A stretch of 64,000 bases of DNA from Leclercia sp. LSNIH1. Lineage in GTDB: Bacteria > Pseudomonadota > Gammaproteobacteria > Enterobacterales > Enterobacteriaceae. Position 1 is the stretch's first letter, and every line of letters starts with the position of its first letter. The translations under genes and the position numbers were made by a program. Location: contig NZ_CP026167.1 of assembly GCF_002902985.1 (NCBI RefSeq), positions 4,588,001 through 4,652,000 of the forward strand, written 5' to 3'. Below are positions 19,601-25,833 of the stretch, in pieces. The notes beneath the pieces are model-generated. The model made no database searches and was not told the DNA's origin. It saw only the letters and a list, made by a program, of their open reading frames with translations.

Positions 19601-20861
19601 CGCCGGGGTGGGCGCCGACCAAATCAGCACCCCGGACAGCTTCATCTACACCGTGACGGCACCGAATGGCGATAAGGACACCGCCTCCCTGAACATCACC
19701 CCGACACCGGTGGCGCTGGATGCGGTGAACGACGTCAGCCGCGAGCTGGTGGTGGATACTACCCCGCAGGTTGCCGCCTACCGCGATGACACGGTGGGTA
19801 ACGCAACGTGGAACGCCGCCCTGCTGGCCCCAACCTCCCGCAGCGGCAGCGGCACGTTTGTGGTGGACGCCAACACCGCCCTGCATGACATCGTGCTCCA
19901 CTTTAACGTCGCCTCCCTGCTGTCGTTGGGCGGGCTGAACGTAAACTGGACCATTACCGGGGGAGGGGTTTCCAGAAGCGGTTCATTCAATGGCGGCCTG
20001 CTGTTGGGTGGCGTGGCGACCATTAACGTCACCGGTCTGGATCTGGACGCCGGGACCTACACCCTGAGCTTTACCGGCTCCATGGGGCCGCTGGGAGTGG
20101 GCCAGATCTCCATCACGCCATACGTCACCGGTACTACCGTCTACCTGAACAATGAGCTCACCACCGCGGGCCACACCGTCACCGGCAATATCTTCGACGG
20201 GACGGATTCCGGCGGCGTGCTGGATCAGCTGCACTCGGTAGACAGCCGTCTGAGCATCACCGGCTATAACGGCACCACCACTACCCTCGATCCGTACACC
20301 ACGGCCAACGCTACCGCCAACATTCAGGGGCATTACGGGGTGCTGAACATCGGAGTAGATGGTCACTACACCTACACCCTGAACAGCGGCGTCTCGCTGG
20401 CCTCAATGACCACGAAGGAGACCTTTACCTACAAACTGACCGGCGATAACGGCACGACCGACACCGCCACCCTCACCATCAACATGGCACCGAAGTTCGT
20501 CAGCACGGAGCATAACGATACCTTCACCGGTAGCGCCTATGGCGACACGCTGATTTACGAAGTGCTGAACAACACGGCGGGGAACGGGACGGCAGGCAAC
20601 GGCGGTAACGACCACTGGACCAACTTCTCACTGGCGCAGGGAGACAAGATCGATATCAGCGATCTGCTGGTGGGCTGGAACGGAAGTAGCGCGACGCTCG
20701 GTAACTATTTGCACGTCACAAATAGCAATGGCAATACCGTGATCTCCGTCGACCGGGACGGAGCGGCAAATATTTACACGAATACTACACTGGTAACACT
20801 GGATAACGTTCAGACAACTTATGAGGAGCTGGTTAACCAGAATCACATCATCACCGGTTAG
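4692..20861 (+). CDS. bapA: Giant BapA-like biofilm adhesin (5389 aa)
   Basis: Very large surface adhesin of the BapA family, expected to be exported by type I secretion and to act in cell-cell and cell-surface attachment. Start chosen at the ATG with GGGAG 8-9 nt upstream. Layout: BapA-type prefix domain (1-~115), poly-glycine hinge near residue 140 extended by a Gly/Asn/Ser/Asp linker, then 43 Ig-like units of about 85-105 residues joined by VD-TxAPxxP linkers (about residues 185-4490). Three larger related modules follow (~4490-5270; VCBS-like, each ending in a Y-G-x-L...G-x-Y-x-Y-T-L pattern), then a C-terminal secretion domain with LAQGDKIDIS and a final NQNHIITG. Units 5-22 and 23-40 are two copies of one 18-unit block. 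Type I secretion genes follow directly. The symbol is given by analogy with Salmonella bapABCD. Confidence 0.9.
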   Translation: MSKITVISKLTHVESVTDGSQVTLNDSSIVKINAERADILEYNRSGNDLIVKLTDGETITVKNFFVSGDNGISQLVLEEDNGALWWIADPMAAEQYQSIASIDALLAGTTTASAGEAAIWPWALGGVAVAGGIALAAGGGGGGGGGGSNGDGDGGIDNGGGSNNGGGSDNGGSPNLPGSPNDTTPPGAPANLRFSADGTQLSGSAEPNSTLTVTDANGNVIGRGQANGNGEFTVDLGKPYTNGETLTVTPTDGAGNVGPGTPVTAADTTPPAAPVVASVVDDVGNVTGSLTSGQTTDDARPTFSGSGEPGAIITIYDNGNAIGTAPVNSDGSWTFTPASALGEGAHQITTRATDGAGNTGPASPAFSFTVDTVAPNAPSGVTVNDTTGTIQGVIAAGQTTDANRPSLNGSGEAGSTIRIYDNGQLVGETVVGADGTWSFTLETPLADGPHSLTLTETDLTGNTSAPSEPFAFTIDRTPPDQPTISLIPGGTEVVGTAEPGSNIIITNGAGDEIGRGTADANGDFTIPLDEAQNEGDTLNVVASDAAGNQSQPATAVVGDVTPPDAPTDLQISLNGATVTGKAEAGSTVTIRDGDDVIGRGVADADGNFNILLSTPRLNGEALAVTATDAAGNTGPQGTVAAPDVTPPEAPIINSVVDDVDDVTGLVLEGQITNDTRPVITGTGEPGSTIYILSGDVVVGSAVVNADGSWSAQTELGADGGYVLRAEAVDSEGNRSGPSNTWSIILDATAPGTPAIVQVINDLPDSAGVINNNSATNDNRPTLYGTGEAGSTITILVDGVEVGTALVGSGGEWNFTPATALEDGEHAITVVAKDTAGNNSAASDAFTLTVDTTAPAAPVITRVADNTGSVQGDVGNNVPTDETRPVFYGTGPANAQIALYEGTTLLGTTTTNAQGEWSLQVTTPLGNGTHTITATVSDALGNTATSESFNLVVDTLAPDTPALPEITVNPDGGEEAILTSGGSTRDTTPTLSGTGTEGDIVTIYDGTTKIGETTVQPDGSWSWTPPEGLPNGTYDLSLTVTNKDGAGNESAPSQPVSITIDTDAPDQPAAPVITDNVSEITGPVGNNGATNDTRPVLSGTGTPDDTISIYDQTATGNVKVGEAVVDINGNWSWRPDDELAQGQHSFTVTATDEAGNVSAISNTITVTVDSEVPAIPVISSVDDNLPAGGSSNDNTPTVTGTGENGTTVILYSNGVEVGRSLVTDGSWSITTPELRDGPTTLTVAAVDAAGNVSGAGNDFAFTIDTQPPGNPQLLAISESTLAGGQLYVNNATPTLSGSGEPLSTITVVIDGNAVGEVQTNADGQWTLPLPEGTTLSDASHTITVVARDAAGNTSESTPVNLIVDTQAPGVPVVTGIVSGGTPLTGTAEAGSIITVTGPGNVVLGTGVTNAQGQFSVALTPPQSDAVTLNLTASDVAGNTSLPGSYDVPATPALPEVPVINEIVDDNGTGGNVKGGSSNDTTPTLTGTAIPGSEVTLYLDGSTTPLGTVTADATTGAWSFPIETALDEGSHSFSVTATVDGQTSGLSPEATVNIDITPPSAPAFGSVVDDVGPVSGAIVSGRPTNDDLPTFNGTATPGDVITLYAGDTVLGTATVGNTGAWSITLAQPLDDDTYSLTLSATDPAGNESPRSAPFTLVVDTSAGEVLITGANDNVDPVSGNVANGGSTNDNTPTLSGTAEAGSSVAIYDGITLLGTVTASATGAWSFTPTRVLAEGQHSFTAVATDSAGNVSPVSGAYTLFVDMTPPATPVIVSVNDDVEGSTGPLTNGQVTNDTRPELTGTGVAGSTVHILDNGVEIGTALVSESGNWSFIPGTDLTPGSHDLRVSATDAAGNLSGTSPAFTLNVDTAAPLAPVVITVVDDVGAATSTLASGDTTNDTRPTFTGSGEVGATIRILVDDREIGTAVVNAAGSWTFTPDQPLEEGTRSIRFTATDVAGNTGDASEPFVLTVDTQAPTAPTLTAISDNVGTIQNPITTSGQTTDDTTPTLSGRAEANATVDIYDNGALIDTVQANEAGDWTYTPDQALNNGSHTFTTRATDAAGNVSELSPGFTLIVDTLKPVAPVIALAQDDVAPGTGALASGSSTNDTLPVLTGTSEPNARIQIFEGETLVGVGVADAQGNWTATLTEPLSDAQHSFRAVAIDAAGNASDPYAAFTLTVDTQPPAAPVLVSVTDDVGAGGILDNTQLTNDANPTLRGTAEAGTTVNIYDGATLLGTALVGADNAWIFTPQSPLGDGLHTLTVTATDAAGNVSPPTSGFVINVDTIAPPAPAIVSVVDDIGSVQGPVLNGNPTNDTRPTLNGTAEAGAIVRIYDGDTLVGETIANAEGQWTLAQTTTALIDGVHNFTATATDTAGNLSARSPVTSITVDTIAPGAPGSFTVLNNGNTLTGQGEAGSTITVRDGDTVIGTGVVDETGNFSLTLTTPKQNGELLTVTATDRAGNTGAEGQIVAPDTTPPAVPAITDVVDNVSAYTGTINDGQTTNDNTPLVRGTGVANATILLYSGTDLVGTTQVSAEGTWEIQLTAPLPDGGHVLTAQSADAAGNNSAPSNSWSIVVDATAPDAPVITQAINDLSGSPVAISNNGATNDNQPTLSGTGEAGTTLSIRVDGEEVGTVQVGAGGEWTFTPPEALGEGLRVITVVATDAAGNTGEPSTAFNITIDTVPPAAPVITLAVDNTGSVTGDVLSDQPTDENLPLIRGTGPANAQINLYDGTTLLGTATTSATGAWSVQLTTPLGNGTHALTATVSDAAGNIATSGTFNLVVDNVPPATPEIPAITVNPDGSGETPLTGGGSTRDTTPTLSGTGNEGDLVTIYNGTTPIGETTVQPDGTWTWTPPADLPNGTYDLSLTVTNSDGAGNESAPSQPVSITIDTEAPETPALPVVTDNVSDITGPVANNGATNDTRPVLSGTGTPDDIITIYDETLNGNNPVGEVVVDINGNWTWRPDLPLTEGSHSFTLTATDPAGNASPVSGSMTVTVDSVVPAIPTIGIVDDNVGPVTGNITAGGSSNDNTPTVTGTGENGTTVILYSNGIEVGRGQVTDGIWSITTSELRDGPTTLTVAAVDVAGNVSAAGSDFAFTIDTLPPAIPQLLAISDSTLAGGQLYANSSTPTLSGTGEPLSTITVSVDGQPLGEVQTDAQGQWTLPIPDGTPLSDAPHTFTVVARDAAGNTSESTPVNLIVDTQAPGAPVVTGIVSGGTPLTGTAEAGSIITVTGPGNVVLGTGVTNAQGQFSVALTPPQSDAVTLSLTASDVAGNTSLPGSYDVPATPALPDVPVIDAIVDDNGTGGSINVKGLSSNDATPTLTGTAIPGSVVTVYLDGSTTPLGTVTADATTGAWSLPVATALSEGSHSFSVTATVDGQTSGQSPEATVNIDLTPPAAPALGTLVDNVGTVTGSVVSGTPTNDNQPTLNGTATPGDVITIYAGDTVLGTVPVSATGAWSFTPAEPLADGTYTLLLTATDPAGNQSQPSAPFSLVVDTVVTPPVITGANDDVGPVTGNVVSGGSTNDNTPTLTGTAEAGSSVALYEGTRLLGTVVANASGIWSFTPTVVLPEGQHSFTAIATDLAGNVSVASGAYTLTVDITPPATPVLVSVNDDVAGNTGVLVSGQITNDARPELTGTGVAGSTVRILDNGQQIGTALVDGSGNWRFTPDTDLAQGPHELRVSATDAAGNVSGTSPAFSLNVDTVAPLAPVLANVVDDVGTLTGTVNNGGITNDTRPTFNGTGEAGSIVTILVDGEAVGTAVVNAAGNWTFTPDTALAEGLRSVTFTATDPAGNTDPASAAFTLTVDTTAPAAPTILAAADNVGSIQTPLTVSGQVTDDPTPTLSGQAAASATVTIYDNGVALGTVQASAAGEWSFTPATALGNGSHTFTASATDAAGNLSEASAGFTVIVDTVKPLAPVIALAQDDVGSITGALPSGQRTDDTLPVLTGTSEANARVQVFEGDILLGTATADASGNWSIALTTPLTNATHNFTALATDAAGNVSDPSNTFSLTVDTQPPAVPVLVSVVDDVGAVTTLTSGQLTNDARPTLSGTAEAGATVSIYDGTLLLGSVVADANSAWSFTPTTPLADGLHTLTVTATDAVGNVSLPTAGFTVNVDATAPAAPVITSVVDDVGSIQGPVINGNPTNDTRPTLNGTAEAGAIVRIYDGTTLVGEVTANAQGQWTLAQTTTALTNGVHNFTATATDAAGNLSAASPVTAITVDTIAPGAPGGLTVLESGGRINGTAEAGSTVTILGTDNVTVLGTGVADASGRFSIALSTPQVNAELLHLFATDRAGNVGQTVDLRVPYSVIPNPPVITSVNDNVGSIIGNLLNGQRTDDTTPTLTGTAQPLSTITLYDNNVLLATVTTNSAGVWTYTPTVPLGNGPHAFTATAGNAVGTSPVTPLSSIVVDTVAPGTPQGTFNADGSVLSGTAEAGSTITLLLSDNSVVTTTANAQGNWSYTFLDRQSEGERITLSATDAAGNTSATGTVIAPNLPLSASDNVVGLALTTNATTSTAQYSDYGVQLVGGVGNVLSLLGENSAQVTFTVPTGGSADMEINASATGIVLSLLNTLEIIVQRWNGSSWTTEVDTGLPQFANLLTLGASGVTLNLAGLPGGQYRVLSYNTNLLATGSYTSLDVDVTQTTAGTLSGTLVQNGNVITDIDPVSGSDSAPNGTVVTSVTNANGVTVNVAAGAAGTTINGLYGTLTLHTDGSYTYTLTNTSASVLGRTDTFIYNIAGKGATDDARLVITLGENTVRNSVTAVDDTASLTFGTQVQSIDYGPSSQGGFTVVGVNLGNVLNLNLLDDRSETMKYSVAEGTTRTMTIQSSVGGVALASVFDLYIYKFNPATQSYERVRTEAGWLRAPLLGGTSAPLTLTLPAGDYIFLMNTVSGITALTGYRLNVLEDHVYAVTSTTASTTGDVLQSDIAPAGTLVTQVNGVNVNATGTTRIEGEYGTLLIDAQGKYTYTLRAGVGADQISTPDSFIYTVTAPNGDKDTASLNITPTPVALDAVNDVSRELVVDTTPQVAAYRDDTVGNATWNAALLAPTSRSGSGTFVVDANTALHDIVLHFNVASLLSLGGLNVNWTITGGGVSRSGSFNGGLLLGGVATINVTGLDLDAGTYTLSFTGSMGPLGVGQISITPYVTGTTVYLNNELTTAGHTVTGNIFDGTDSGGVLDQLHSVDSRLSITGYNGTTTTLDPYTTANATANIQGHYGVLNIGVDGHYTYTLNSGVSLASMTTKETFTYKLTGDNGTTDTATLTINMAPKFVSTEHNDTFTGSAYGDTLIYEVLNNTAGNGTAGNGGNDHWTNFSLAQGDKIDISDLLVGWNGSSATLGNYLHVTNSNGNTVISVDRDGAANIYTNTTLVTLDNVQTTYEELVNQNHIITG

Positions 20862-20875
20862 CGCTAATAACAAGA

Positions 20876-20896
20876 CCCGGGCGCTCGTCGCCCGGG
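20876..20896 (+). terminator. GC-rich hairpin between the adhesin and secretion genes
   Basis: CCCGGGCG (20876-20883) and CGCCCGGG (20889-20896) form a perfect 8-bp stem with a 5-nt loop, 14 bases after the adhesin stop codon. No strong T-run follows, so it may be a partial terminator or a 3'-end stabiliser. Either would let the adhesin be made in excess of the exporter from one transcript. Confidence 0.6.
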
Positions 20897-20938
20897 CTTA
20901 ACATTATAAAGTTGTTCAGTTTTTTTAGGGATAATGCC

Positions 20939-22339
20939 ATGAACAAAGTACCTTGCTGGTGGCTTGGGTGCTGCCTGTTGTCTGCACAGGTCCTTGCCGC
21001 CGATTCGCCTGCGGTAATCAGTTTTGGACAATTAAATGAAAATCAGGCGCTGCCCGCTCTGGATGGACGGGTCGCCCTGCCCACCCGTCAGGCCGCCCCC
21101 GGTACCTTAACCCTTGGCGATGCGGTGACCCGCGCCGTCAACTGGCATCCCACCATTCGCGAAGCGGTGGGCAAACTTTACGAACAGATCCAGCAGGTCG
21201 ATGTCGCTAAATCGAAATACTATCCGCAAATCAGCGCCGGGATAGACAACGGCTACAGCAATAACTCCAGCGATACCGGCTTTACCCCCTCGGTGGTGGT
21301 CTCCCTCTCCCAGATGCTCTATGACTTTGGCAAGGTGGCAAGCCAGGTGCGCGCTGAAGACGCGGGCGTGGTGCAACAGCAGGCCAACGTGCTGTTGAGC
21401 ATCGACACTATCGCCCGGGATACCGCCATCGCCCTGGTGCAGGTGCAGATGTGGCAGCAGATGGTGGAGACCGCAGAAGAGCAGCTTGAGGCGCTCGGCG
21501 CCATCGGCAAGCTGACGCGCCAGCGTAACGACGAAGGGGCCACCTCGCTCTCGGACGTGGTGCAGACCGACGCCCGTATCGAAGGGGCGCGTTCGCAGCT
21601 GATGCAGTATCAGGCCAACCTCGACAGCGCCCGCGCCACGCTGATGAGCAACCTCGGCTGGAGCAATCTGAACGCGGTCAGCAACGCCTTCCCGGAAAAA
21701 CTGGCCCGCAGCTGCGACATCAACGAGCCGGATGACCGGCTGGTGCCCGCGGTGCTGGCTTCCTGGGCGCAGGCTAACGTGGCGCAGGCGAACCTCGATT
21801 ACGCCAATGCGCAGATGACTCCTACCGTCTCGCTGGAGCCGCAGGTGCGTCACTACATGAACAACCGCTACCCCGGCCACGATACGCTGGACAAGACCCA
21901 GTACAACGTCTCGGTGAACGTCGAGATGCCCCTCTACCAGGGCGGCGGGCTAAGCGCCCGGCGCAACGCCGCCAGCCACGCGGTGGAAGCGGCGCAGTCC
22001 AATATTCAGCGCACCCGGCTGGACGTGCGGCAAAAGCTGCTGGAGTCCAAAAGTCAGGTGATGAGCCTGATGAGCACCCTGCAGATCCAGTCCCGCCAGG
22101 AGACGCTCAGCCAGCGTACCCGCGAACTCTATCAGCAGCAGTATCTCGATCTGGGCTCCCGCCCCCTGCTGGACGTGCTGAACGCCGAGCAGGAGGTCTA
22201 CCAGGCCCGCTTTACCCAGTGGCAAACCGCCGGACAGCTTCGCCAGCTGCAGATCAACTGCCTCTATAACACCGGGCGAATGCGCAATGCCTTCGGCCTT
22301 GAAAACCACACCATTCAGTCAGTGGAGATCCAGCCATGA
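20939..22339 (+). CDS. bapB: TolC-family outer-membrane channel of type I secretion
   Basis: Outer-membrane efflux protein that would form the exit duct for the BapA-like adhesins. The start is the ATG at 20939 (AGGG 8 nt upstream), giving a Sec signal peptide that ends at about VLA-AD (residues 1-20). The mature protein has the duplicated helical pattern of the OEP/TolC family, with Ala/Gln-rich coiled-coil stretches around 110-220 and 330-430 and a conserved late segment (YLDLGSRPLLDVLNAEQEVYQAR) typical of LapE/AggA-type channels. Length 466 aa is normal. Its TGA overlaps the ATG of the ABC exporter gene by 4 bases (ATGA), indicating translational coupling. Confidence 0.88.
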   Translation: MNKVPCWWLGCCLLSAQVLAADSPAVISFGQLNENQALPALDGRVALPTRQAAPGTLTLGDAVTRAVNWHPTIREAVGKLYEQIQQVDVAKSKYYPQISAGIDNGYSNNSSDTGFTPSVVVSLSQMLYDFGKVASQVRAEDAGVVQQQANVLLSIDTIARDTAIALVQVQMWQQMVETAEEQLEALGAIGKLTRQRNDEGATSLSDVVQTDARIEGARSQLMQYQANLDSARATLMSNLGWSNLNAVSNAFPEKLARSCDINEPDDRLVPAVLASWAQANVAQANLDYANAQMTPTVSLEPQVRHYMNNRYPGHDTLDKTQYNVSVNVEMPLYQGGGLSARRNAASHAVEAAQSNIQRTRLDVRQKLLESKSQVMSLMSTLQIQSRQETLSQRTRELYQQQYLDLGSRPLLDVLNAEQEVYQARFTQWQTAGQLRQLQINCLYNTGRMRNAFGLENHTIQSVEIQP

Positions 22340-24528
22340 TCCGAGACGATATCCTTTATGAGGAGACACTGACGCAAGAGGCGCTGGAGCACTGGGCGCA
22401 GGCGTTTGGCTACGTCGCCACCCGCTACCGGGTGGCCTGCTCCCCCGGCGCGCTGGTGGCGGGCGCGCCCTGGCTGCAGGGCAAAAGCAAAATCCCGGCG
22501 CTGACCGGGCTTGCCCGCGAGGCGGGCCTCTCCTTTCAGCTGCTCACCAACGGCCAGGAGTCCATCAACAGCTGGCGCCTGCCGGTGGTGGTGGAGCTTA
22601 ATGACGGCAAGATTGGGGTGATTGAGCACTTCGACGGCGAGGATCTGCTGGATGTCTGCTTCTTTGACGGCAAGGCGCAGACCAACCGCATCTCGCTGGC
22701 GAAGATGCTCCCGGCCATTCGCCAGGTGGTGGCCCTGCGCCCGCTGGCGGCGCTGAAAGACAGCCGGGTGGATGCCTATATCTCCAGATACCGCCCCGAC
22801 TGGCTCTACCGGCTGGTGATGCGCGACCTGCGCCCCTATACCTACGTCATGCTGGCGGCGCTGTTCATCAACCTGCTGTCGCTGGCGGGCATTCTCTTTT
22901 CAATGCAGGTCTATGACCGGGTGATCCCCGCCCAGTCCTACCCCACCCTCTATGTGCTGACCATCGGGGTGCTGATTGCCACCCTGTTCGGCTTTATCCT
23001 GCGTCTCGCCCGGTCTCACATTATGGATCTGCTGGGCAAACGCGCCGACATGCGCGTCTCGGACCGGGTGTTTGGCCACGCCCTGCGCCTGCGCAACAGC
23101 GCGGTGCCCCGCTCCACCGGCAGCTTTATCTCCCAGCTGCGTGAGCTGGAGCAGATCCGCGAGATGGTCACCTCCTCCACCATCTCTACCATCGTCGACC
23201 TGCCCTTCTTCTTCCTGTTTGTGGTGGTGCTGGCGATCATCGCCCCGTCACTCGCCTGGATCGCCCCGGTTGCGGCAGTGGTGATGGTGCTGCCGGGCCT
23301 GCTGCTACAGAAAAAGCTGGCGGCGCTGGCGAAGCAGTCGGCCCACGAGGCGACCCTGCGCAACGCCGTGCTGGTGGAGAGCGTGCAGGGGCTGGAGGAC
23401 ATCAAGCTGATGCAGGCGGAGAACCGCTTCCTGCAACAGTGGAACAGCTACATTCAGATCACCGCCGAGTCGGGCCTTAAGACCCGGGAGCTGACTCAGG
23501 GCCTGATCAGCTGGGGGATGACCATTCAGAGCCTGGTCTACACCGCGGTGATTGTGGTGGGTGCCCCGATGGTGATCGAAGGCGAAATGACCACCGGTGC
23601 GGTGGTGGCCGCCTCAATGCTGGCCTCGCGGATGATCGCCCCGATGGCGACCCTGTGCGGCGTGCTGGCCCGCTGGCAGCAGGTGAAGGCGGCTAAAGAG
23701 GGGCTGGACAACATTATGCAGTTGCCCACCGAGAACCAGCGTGAAGAGACGCCGATCCGCCAGGACGTGCTGCGTGGACACTACCTCTTCGAGCAGGCGC
23801 AGTTCGCCTACGGCGGCGACGCGCAGAACCCGGCGCTGCGCATCAACCGGCTGGAGATCAAACCCGGCGAACATGTGGCAGTGCTGGGACGTAACGGCGC
23901 GGGCAAATCGACCCTGCTGCAGGCGATGGTGGGCAGCATGGATCTGGTGGGCGGCGAGCTGCGGCTCGACAACCTCAGCCTGCCCCATCTCGACATGGCG
24001 GATGTGCGCCGCAACGTCGGCCTGATGAGCCAGAACGCGCGGCTGTTTTACGGCACCCTGCGGGAGAACATCACCCTCGGGATGCCGCGGGCCACCGATG
24101 AGGAGATCTTTGCCGTGCTGGAGATGTGCGGCGCGGCCAGCTTTGTGCAGAAGCTGGCGAAGGGGCTGGATCACCCGATTATGGAGAACGGCGTCGGGCT
24201 CTCCGGCGGCCAGCGCCAGTCGATTTTGCTGGCGCGGATGTTCCTGCGCGATCCCAACGTCGTGCTGCTGGATGAACCCACCGCCTCGCTGGATGAGCAC
24301 ACCGAGCGTGAATTTATCCAGCGTCTGGGCCAGTGGCTCGGTCATCGCACGCTGATTGTCGCCACCCACCGCGTACCGATGCTGGAGCTGGTGGAGCGCG
24401 TGGTGGTGCTGAAAGAGGGCATGCTGGTGATGGACGCGCCGAAAGCGCAGGCGCTGAGCAACAGCCGGATGCAGCAACCGCAGCAGACAAATGGCCGGGA
24501 GTGGAAAAATGAAAATCAATCAGCGTGA
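22336..24528 (+). CDS. bapC: Type I secretion ABC exporter (LapB/LssB type)
   Basis: Inner-membrane ATPase of the adhesin secretion system, 730 aa. Residues 1-~135 look like a C39-like domain with no visible catalytic Cys, as in exporters of large adhesins, where this domain binds rather than cleaves substrate. Membrane segments follow at ~170-220, 285-330 and 395-425. The nucleotide-binding domain has Walker A GRNGAGKST (from ~518), signature LSGGQ (622) and Walker B VVLLDEPTAS. It overlaps the channel gene by 4 bases and the adaptor gene by 20 bases, so the three are surely one transcript. Known LapB-type relatives work with a TolC-like channel and a HlyD-type adaptor, both present here. 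Confidence 0.92.
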   Translation: MIRDDILYEETLTQEALEHWAQAFGYVATRYRVACSPGALVAGAPWLQGKSKIPALTGLAREAGLSFQLLTNGQESINSWRLPVVVELNDGKIGVIEHFDGEDLLDVCFFDGKAQTNRISLAKMLPAIRQVVALRPLAALKDSRVDAYISRYRPDWLYRLVMRDLRPYTYVMLAALFINLLSLAGILFSMQVYDRVIPAQSYPTLYVLTIGVLIATLFGFILRLARSHIMDLLGKRADMRVSDRVFGHALRLRNSAVPRSTGSFISQLRELEQIREMVTSSTISTIVDLPFFFLFVVVLAIIAPSLAWIAPVAAVVMVLPGLLLQKKLAALAKQSAHEATLRNAVLVESVQGLEDIKLMQAENRFLQQWNSYIQITAESGLKTRELTQGLISWGMTIQSLVYTAVIVVGAPMVIEGEMTTGAVVAASMLASRMIAPMATLCGVLARWQQVKAAKEGLDNIMQLPTENQREETPIRQDVLRGHYLFEQAQFAYGGDAQNPALRINRLEIKPGEHVAVLGRNGAGKSTLLQAMVGSMDLVGGELRLDNLSLPHLDMADVRRNVGLMSQNARLFYGTLRENITLGMPRATDEEIFAVLEMCGAASFVQKLAKGLDHPIMENGVGLSGGQRQSILLARMFLRDPNVVLLDEPTASLDEHTEREFIQRLGQWLGHRTLIVATHRVPMLELVERVVVLKEGMLVMDAPKAQALSNSRMQQPQQTNGREWKNENQSA

Positions 24529-25708
24529 CGTTGCGGCGATGGATGACCTGGATAACGCCCTCGGCTCCGAGAGCGGCTATACCGGGGCGAGAAGCATTGT
24601 GTTATTCAGCCTGCTGCTGTTTGTCGCTGCCGGGGTGTGGGCGTGGTTCAGCATTCTCGATGAGGTTTCCACCGGCACCGGGAAGGTGATCCCCAGCTCC
24701 CGGGAGCAGGTGTTGCAGTCTCTCGACGGCGGGATCCTCGCCGAACTAAAGGTTCACGAAGGGGATCAGGTGCAGGCCGGCCAGGTGCTGGCGCGTCTCG
24801 ACCCGACCCGCTCTGAATCCAACGTCGGCGAAAGCGCCGCCCGCTACCGCGCGTCGCTGGCCTCCAGCGCCCGTCTGCGTGCGGAGGTGAACGATCTGCC
24901 CCTCATCTTTCCGCCGGAGCTGGCGAAATGGACCGACCTGATCGCCGCCGAAACCCGGCTCTACAACTCCCGCCGCGAGCAGCTGGAAGACTCCCGGCGC
25001 GAGCTGCGCCAGGCGTTGGATCTGGTGAATAAAGAGCTTGCGATCACCCAGCGGCTGGTAAAAACCGGCGCCGCCAGCCACGTCGAGGCGCTGCGCCTGC
25101 AACGCCAGAAGAGCGATCTTGAGCTGAAGCTCACCGACCTGCGCTCGCAGTACTATGTTCAGGCCCGGGAGGCGCTCTCTAAATCGAACGCCGAAGTGGA
25201 TATGCTCTCGGCGGTGCTGAAAGGACGTGAAGACTCGGTGACCCGCCTGACGATGACCTCGCCGGTGCGCGGCATTGTGAAGAACATCAAGGTGACCACC
25301 ATCGGCGGCGTTATTCCCCCGAACGGCGAGGTGATGGAGATTGTGCCGGTGGACGATCACCTGCTGATTGAAACCCGCCTGTCGCCGCGGGATATCGCCT
25401 TTATCCACCCCGGCCAGAAGGCGCTGGTGAAGATCACCGCCTACGATTACGCCATCTACGGCGGGCTGGATGGCGTGGTGGAGACCATCTCCCCGGACAC
25501 CATTCAGGATGAAGCCAAACCGGAAGTGTTTTACTACCGGGTGTTTATCCGCACCAGCCAGGATTACCTGGTGAACAAAGCGGGCAGGCACTTCTCGATT
25601 GTGCCGGGGATGATTGCCACGGTGGATATCAAAACCGGCGAGAAATCGGTGATGGATTATATGATCAAGCCGTTTAACCGGGCGAAAGAGGCACTAAGGG
25701 AGCGGTAG
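24509..25708 (+). CDS. bapD: HlyD-family membrane-fusion protein of type I secretion
   Basis: Periplasmic adaptor linking the ABC exporter to the outer-membrane channel, 399 aa. The ATG at 24509 was chosen because a GGGAG site lies just upstream; an in-frame ATG at 24491 would add 6 residues. There is a short cytoplasmic head, one membrane segment (about 32-55), a lipoyl-like half-motif (EGDQVQAGQVLARLDPTRSE), a long coiled-coil hairpin (~110-235), the second half-motif, and a beta-rich C-terminal domain with PGQKALVKITAYDY, the classic HlyD segment. The last gene of the operon; a REP pair follows. Confidence 0.92.
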   Translation: MKINQRDVAAMDDLDNALGSESGYTGARSIVLFSLLLFVAAGVWAWFSILDEVSTGTGKVIPSSREQVLQSLDGGILAELKVHEGDQVQAGQVLARLDPTRSESNVGESAARYRASLASSARLRAEVNDLPLIFPPELAKWTDLIAAETRLYNSRREQLEDSRRELRQALDLVNKELAITQRLVKTGAASHVEALRLQRQKSDLELKLTDLRSQYYVQAREALSKSNAEVDMLSAVLKGREDSVTRLTMTSPVRGIVKNIKVTTIGGVIPPNGEVMEIVPVDDHLLIETRLSPRDIAFIHPGQKALVKITAYDYAIYGGLDGVVETISPDTIQDEAKPEVFYYRVFIRTSQDYLVNKAGRHFSIVPGMIATVDIKTGEKSVMDYMIKPFNRAKEALRER

Positions 25709-25715
25709 CAAGAGC

Positions 25716-25794
25716 GCCGGGTGGCGGCGGCGCCTTACCCGGCCTACCAAACCGGCACGCCCTTGTAGGCCGGGCAAGCGAAGCGCCGCCCGGC
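25716..25794. repeat. REP pair (two inverted REP units)
   Basis: A GCCGGGT...ACCCGGCC unit is followed, after about 18 bases, by an inverted unit (TAGGCCGGGC ... GCCGCCCGGC). It lies between the convergent 3' ends of the adaptor gene and the minus-strand gene at 25834, the usual place for such elements and a likely two-way transcript end. Confidence 0.75.
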
Positions 25795-25833
25795 AAACAG
25801 GTCGCACCGGTGCAAACCCACCAGGCCATACTC

